Positions 39,034-41,518 of a stretch of 41,518 nucleotides of DNA are shown piece by piece. This DNA is from a bacterium. GTDB taxonomy: Bacteria > Zhuqueibacterota > Zhuqueibacteria > Zhuqueibacterales > Geothermadaptataceae. A program made the translations under genes and the position numbers. Positions within the stretch are counted from its first letter, which is position 1, and each line of letters starts with the position of its first letter. Under the pieces are notes generated by a model. That model was not told the origin of the DNA. It ran no database searches and saw only the letters and a program-made list of their open reading frames with translations. Location: assembly GCA_024275575.1 (NCBI GenBank), contig JAJRYV010000012.1, positions 1-41,518 on the forward strand, in the 5' to 3' direction.

Positions 39034-39054
39034 AGTCCGTTTAAACTCGCTCCC

Positions 39055-39080
39055 GGTTCCCAGGCTGGTGCCTGGGAACC
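39055..39080. repeat. REP-like palindrome
   Basis: GGTTCCCAGGC (39055-39065) and GCCTGGGAACC (39070-39080) are perfect 11-bp arms around TGGT. The GGTTCCCAGGC/GCCTGGGAACC hairpin is a common dispersed intergenic repeat type in bacteria. No T-run follows. It lies 22 bp after the PII frame. Confidence 0.6.
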
Positions 39081-39123
39081 AGCGTTAAATATCGAATCAC
39101 AGGTTGTTTTGGCCACGGAAATT

Positions 39124-39167
39124 CACGGATGAAACACTGATTTTGAAACATCCGTGTTTCATCTGTG
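39124..39167. repeat. Inverted repeat before the CDF gene
   Basis: CACGGATGAAACAC (39124-39137) and GTGTTTCATCTGTG (39154-39167) pair at 13 of 14 positions around a 16-base loop, ending 26 bp before the CDF start. It may be part of the dispersed CACGGATGAAACAC-type intergenic repeat class or a leader hairpin. Confidence 0.5.
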
Positions 39168-39193
39168 CTGATCGACGACAAAAAGGAAATTAT

Positions 39194-40096
39194 ATGTCAC
39201 ATAATCATGACCATTCACATGCTCCGGCAGGAAAAGATTTTAGCAAAGCTTTTGCAATCGGCGTTATCCTCAACCTGATCTATATTGTCGTCGAAGTTAC
39301 TTACGGTATTATTGTCAACTCGTTAGCGTTGATCGCCGACGCCGGGCACAATTTCAGCGATGTGCTTGGTTTGTTGTTAGCGTGGGGAGCCAGTTATCTC
39401 GTTAAAAAATCGGCGACGGAAACCCATACTTACGGCTATAAAAAATCGACCGTATTGGCCGCTTTTCTCAATGCGCTCATTCTCCTTGTTGCCGTTGGCG
39501 CGATTATCTGGGAAGCCATCGGCCGCTTTGCCGAACCGCAGGCCATTGAAGGGAAAACGATTATGATTGTTGCCGGAATAGGTGTTGTCATAAATACAGC
39601 AACAGCATTGCTCTTCTTCTCCGGCAGAAAAGACGACTTGAATATCAAGGGAGCGTTCCTGCACATGGCGGCTGATGCGGGCATTTCTTTGGGTGTTGTC
39701 TTGGTGGGACTGGCGCTGACATTTACCAATTTATATTGGCTGGACCCGGTTGTGAGTATCGTTATTGCGCTGATAATTTTCTGGAGCACCTGGGGGTTGC
39801 TAAAAGATTCGGTTAATTTGGCCCTGGATGCAGTGCCGGGAAATATCGATAAAAAAGGCGTGCAAGATTATTTGGATACGCTGCCGGAGATTGAAAGCTT
39901 TCACGATCTTCATATTTGGGCGCTGAGCACCACGGAAACGGCTTTAACCGTTCATGCCGTTATCAAAGAAAAATGCAACCGAAACAAGGCTATTGGAAAA
40001 ATCAGCACCGATTTACGGCATAAATTCAATATCGTTCATACCACGATTCAAATTGAAGATAAAGGTAGAGAAGATTGCCGTCAAAATCAAATTTAG
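39194..40096 (+). CDS. Cation diffusion facilitator (CzcD/ZitB type)
   Basis: A 300-aa inner-membrane metal/proton antiporter moving Zn, Cd or Co from cytoplasm to periplasm, where the RND pumps can take it over. His-rich start (MSHNHDHSH), six membrane helices, and transport sites in helix 2 (ADAGHNFSD, His52 with Asp56 and Asp49) and helix 5 (HMAADAGISLG, His and Asp). The cytoplasmic C-terminal domain has HDLHIWALS. ATG at 39194 is preferred over the longer frame from 39104 because AAAGGAA precedes it and the His-rich start is typical of the family. The longer form would read through the inverted repeat. Confidence 0.94.
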   Translation: MSHNHDHSHAPAGKDFSKAFAIGVILNLIYIVVEVTYGIIVNSLALIADAGHNFSDVLGLLLAWGASYLVKKSATETHTYGYKKSTVLAAFLNALILLVAVGAIIWEAIGRFAEPQAIEGKTIMIVAGIGVVINTATALLFFSGRKDDLNIKGAFLHMAADAGISLGVVLVGLALTFTNLYWLDPVVSIVIALIIFWSTWGLLKDSVNLALDAVPGNIDKKGVQDYLDTLPEIESFHDLHIWALSTTETALTVHAVIKEKCNRNKAIGKISTDLRHKFNIVHTTIQIEDKGREDCRQNQI

Positions 40097-40122
40097 CCAA
40101 TAAATCAAAAGGAGAAATAACG

Positions 40123-40686
40123 ATGAATCAGAAGTTTCTGACAGGATTATTATTAACGATTTTCATACTCAACTCGGGCTGCGGCCAGGACAAACCGGCG
40201 GCAGACCAATCAGCCGCAGAAAACCTGATCGCTATCGTTATGTCGGACGCAAAGCCGCAGATCCGCAAGGAAGCGCTGCACAGATTGGCCCATGGCGGTC
40301 ATGAAGAAGGCGCTGAAGCGGTTGTAAGCGCAACTTATGATACCTCCTGGGTTGTCCGCAGGCAGGCTATTATTTCATTGAAATACTTTTCTTCCCGGAA
40401 AGCGGTCATGCGGCTGCGGGAAATGGTTCAGGATAGTATTCCTAAAATTCAAATTCTGGCCATAGAAACTTTGTACCGCTCGCAAAAAGAAGATCATCTT
40501 GCGACCGTTTTGCAATTCCTCAACAACGAAGACGCGGAAATCAGGAGTCTGGCGGCGCAAACTTTTTCTTATATCGCGGAGAAGAGATTTCTCGAACCGC
40601 TAAAAAAGGCGCTGCAAACTGAAACCGACCCCGGAGTAAAAACTCAGTTGGAGAAAGCTATCGCTTTTGTTGAACAGCTAGATTGA
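40123..40686 (+). CDS. HEAT-repeat protein, putative lipoprotein
   Basis: A 187-aa protein with an N-terminal signal of lipoprotein style (LLLTIFILNSGC, with Asn at -3 so not a perfect lipobox) and about four HEAT-like helical repeats (EALHRLAHGGHEEGAEAV, SWVVRRQAIISLKYF, KIQILAIETLYRS, EIRSLAAQTFSYIAEK). Such repeats bind other proteins or peptides. ATG follows AAAGGAG, 26 bp after the CDF gene, so it belongs to the metal transcript. The partner is unknown; a periplasmic scaffold for the efflux modules is one guess. Confidence 0.75.
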   Translation: MNQKFLTGLLLTIFILNSGCGQDKPAADQSAAENLIAIVMSDAKPQIRKEALHRLAHGGHEEGAEAVVSATYDTSWVVRRQAIISLKYFSSRKAVMRLREMVQDSIPKIQILAIETLYRSQKEDHLATVLQFLNNEDAEIRSLAAQTFSYIAEKRFLEPLKKALQTETDPGVKTQLEKAIAFVEQLD

Positions 40687-40713
40687 GCCGCCATTCCATC
40701 GAATCTTTTCAAA

Positions 40714-41179
40714 TTATTTGAGAATAAGCAGCTTTTTGCTTTCCTCAATAATTTTCCCGGACGACTGTTTCGCCCTCATGCGATAGATATACATGCCCTT
40801 CGGTAAATCTCCGGTGTGGAACGAAACAGAATGCCCGCCTGCAAGGAGCTCATTTTTGAGCAGTGTCGAAACCTCGCGTCCCAGAACATCGAACAGCTTG
40901 ATTGACACGGCAGCTTTCCTGTGTTTTGTTGCGCATCAAAACGGATTGTACGCTGTCCATTTTTCATCGCCTGGCTTTTTCTACTCCACAGCCACAGAAA
41001 GTGTTTGAAATCGATAAACGCCGGCCATTTGATGTCGGTAAAATTGCTGTTGGTGTAAAACTCAGCGTGTCGTTGCCCTGAACAGGGCCAAGTTGCAGGC
41101 GCCAGGCATGATCCACCGGCGGCGCATCATGCCAGGGGTTATTTTTCCTCAGCTTATCAGCACAGCAATACGGATCCAA
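40714..41179 (-). pseudogene. Remnant of a secreted protein with type IX/FlgD-like sorting domain
   Basis: The last 64 codons (40714-40908) read VSIKLFDVLGREVSTLLKN then GMYIYRMRA and end KKLLILK, a canonical C-terminal sorting domain. Its first strand, NGQRTIRFDAQQNTGKLP, lies in another frame (40911-40967 region), and further upstream coding-like sequence (NPWHDAPPVDHAWRLQLGP, FTDIKW) lies in yet other frames up to 41179. At least two frameshifts break it. The upstream body of the protein cannot be identified, and the left limit of homology is uncertain. Confidence 0.7.
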
Positions 41180-41307
41180 TTAGCTCAGTATTCCGGTTAT
41201 CGAAAAATATCTATCATGCGATCTCACGCAAAAAGTTTTCTGCCGGCAGGAAAATCTCAGCGACACGACATTTCACTACTGGCTGAAAAAGTTTCGGTCG
41301 CAACAAA

Positions 41308-41518
41308 ATGTGTTCAGGCCAAAGCGCTTCGTTTCTGCCCGTTCACATCACAGCGCCGGCCACAATCCAAAGCCCGACCTGCGAAATCGCATACCCGAGC
41401 GACATCACCATCCGCTTCGACCAACCCGTTGAGGTGAGCGTACTGCGCCGGCTCATCGAGACCGGCAGCGCCGGATATGTTTGGCCTGAATTCACCGCGA
41501 CGCTTTCATCTATATCGC
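41308..41518 (+). CDS. Possible start of a gene running off the window, unknown
   Basis: A 70-codon frame open to the window end. It reads protein-like from residue 9 on (FLPVHITAPATIQSP, CEIAYPSDITIRFDQPVEVS, VLRRLIETGSAGYVWPEF), in beta-strand style. No ribosome site or signal peptide is visible at the ATG, and the frame could extend upstream only to 41287. It may be a fragment of a decayed gene like its left neighbour. Confidence 0.25.
   Translation, partial: MCSGQSASFLPVHITAPATIQSPTCEIAYPSDITIRFDQPVEVSVLRRLIETGSAGYVWPEFTATLSSIS

Noticed and set aside
25143-40686. CRISPR array or phage region in the accessory part
   Set aside because: The repeats seen are hairpins or pairs, with no regular repeat-spacer pattern and no phage genes.

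Overview
The window looks like chromosomal DNA from a Gram-negative bacterium of the FCB group (Bacteroidota, Ignavibacteria, Calditrichota or KSB1-like). The evidence is a long secreted protein ending in a FlgD-like/type IX sorting domain, a PorV/PorQ-like barrel protein with OmpA ends, a second decayed sorting domain at the right edge, a Na+-translocating NADH:quinone reductase, and many lipoprotein and outer-membrane signals. The phylum call is inference from protein style only.

Layout: 1-83 is the 3' end of a 5S rRNA and the rRNA operon terminator. 177-3131 (minus) is a decayed TOTE-type primase-helicase-nuclease (a transposon/conflict-system protein) with several frameshifts and a stop. 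3416-4914 holds a NodB-type deacetylase and a hexapeptide acyltransferase, ending at a bidirectional terminator. 5000-11700 (minus) is a two-gene surface operon: a VWA/DUF11-repeat protein with a sorting domain, translationally coupled to a barrel/CARDB-like/OmpA fusion. 12437-15550 is a redox-looking module: a MerR regulator fused to a cysteine-rich two-CW-like domain, a near-perfect operator-like palindrome, then an exported metallo-beta-lactamase-fold enzyme and a pentaheme cytochrome c. 15642-16712 (minus) is an inositol-monophosphatase-family enzyme.

17169-24983 is the complete Na+-NQR set: nqrABCDEF with a terminator, then a CBS-pair protein, the flavin transferase apbE and the iron-sulfur maturation factor nqrM. 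Covalent-FMN motifs in NqrB and NqrC and the membrane cysteines of NqrD/NqrE are present, so the pump looks functional.

25143-40686 is a heavy-metal resistance island. A CadC/SmtB-like ArsR repressor sits behind a textbook promoter with a 6-2-6 operator at the start point. It is followed by two complete tripartite HME-RND efflux modules (outer-membrane channel, periplasmic adaptor, inner-membrane pump). Each module is closed by a PII-like gene of the kind known to travel with metal pumps (PII-NG). The second PII gene carries an in-frame TAG where a tyrosine is expected. A CDF exporter and a HEAT-repeat putative lipoprotein follow. Between the modules lie a 97-bp MITE-like element made of three hairpins and two copies of a structured intergenic repeat, with a third related copy near 12.3 kb.

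The least ordinary features are the metal island with paired PII proteins and structured leaders, the MerR-two-CW/MBL/pentaheme module, and the VWA/PorV-OmpA surface pair. No tRNA, CRISPR array or intact insertion sequence was seen.
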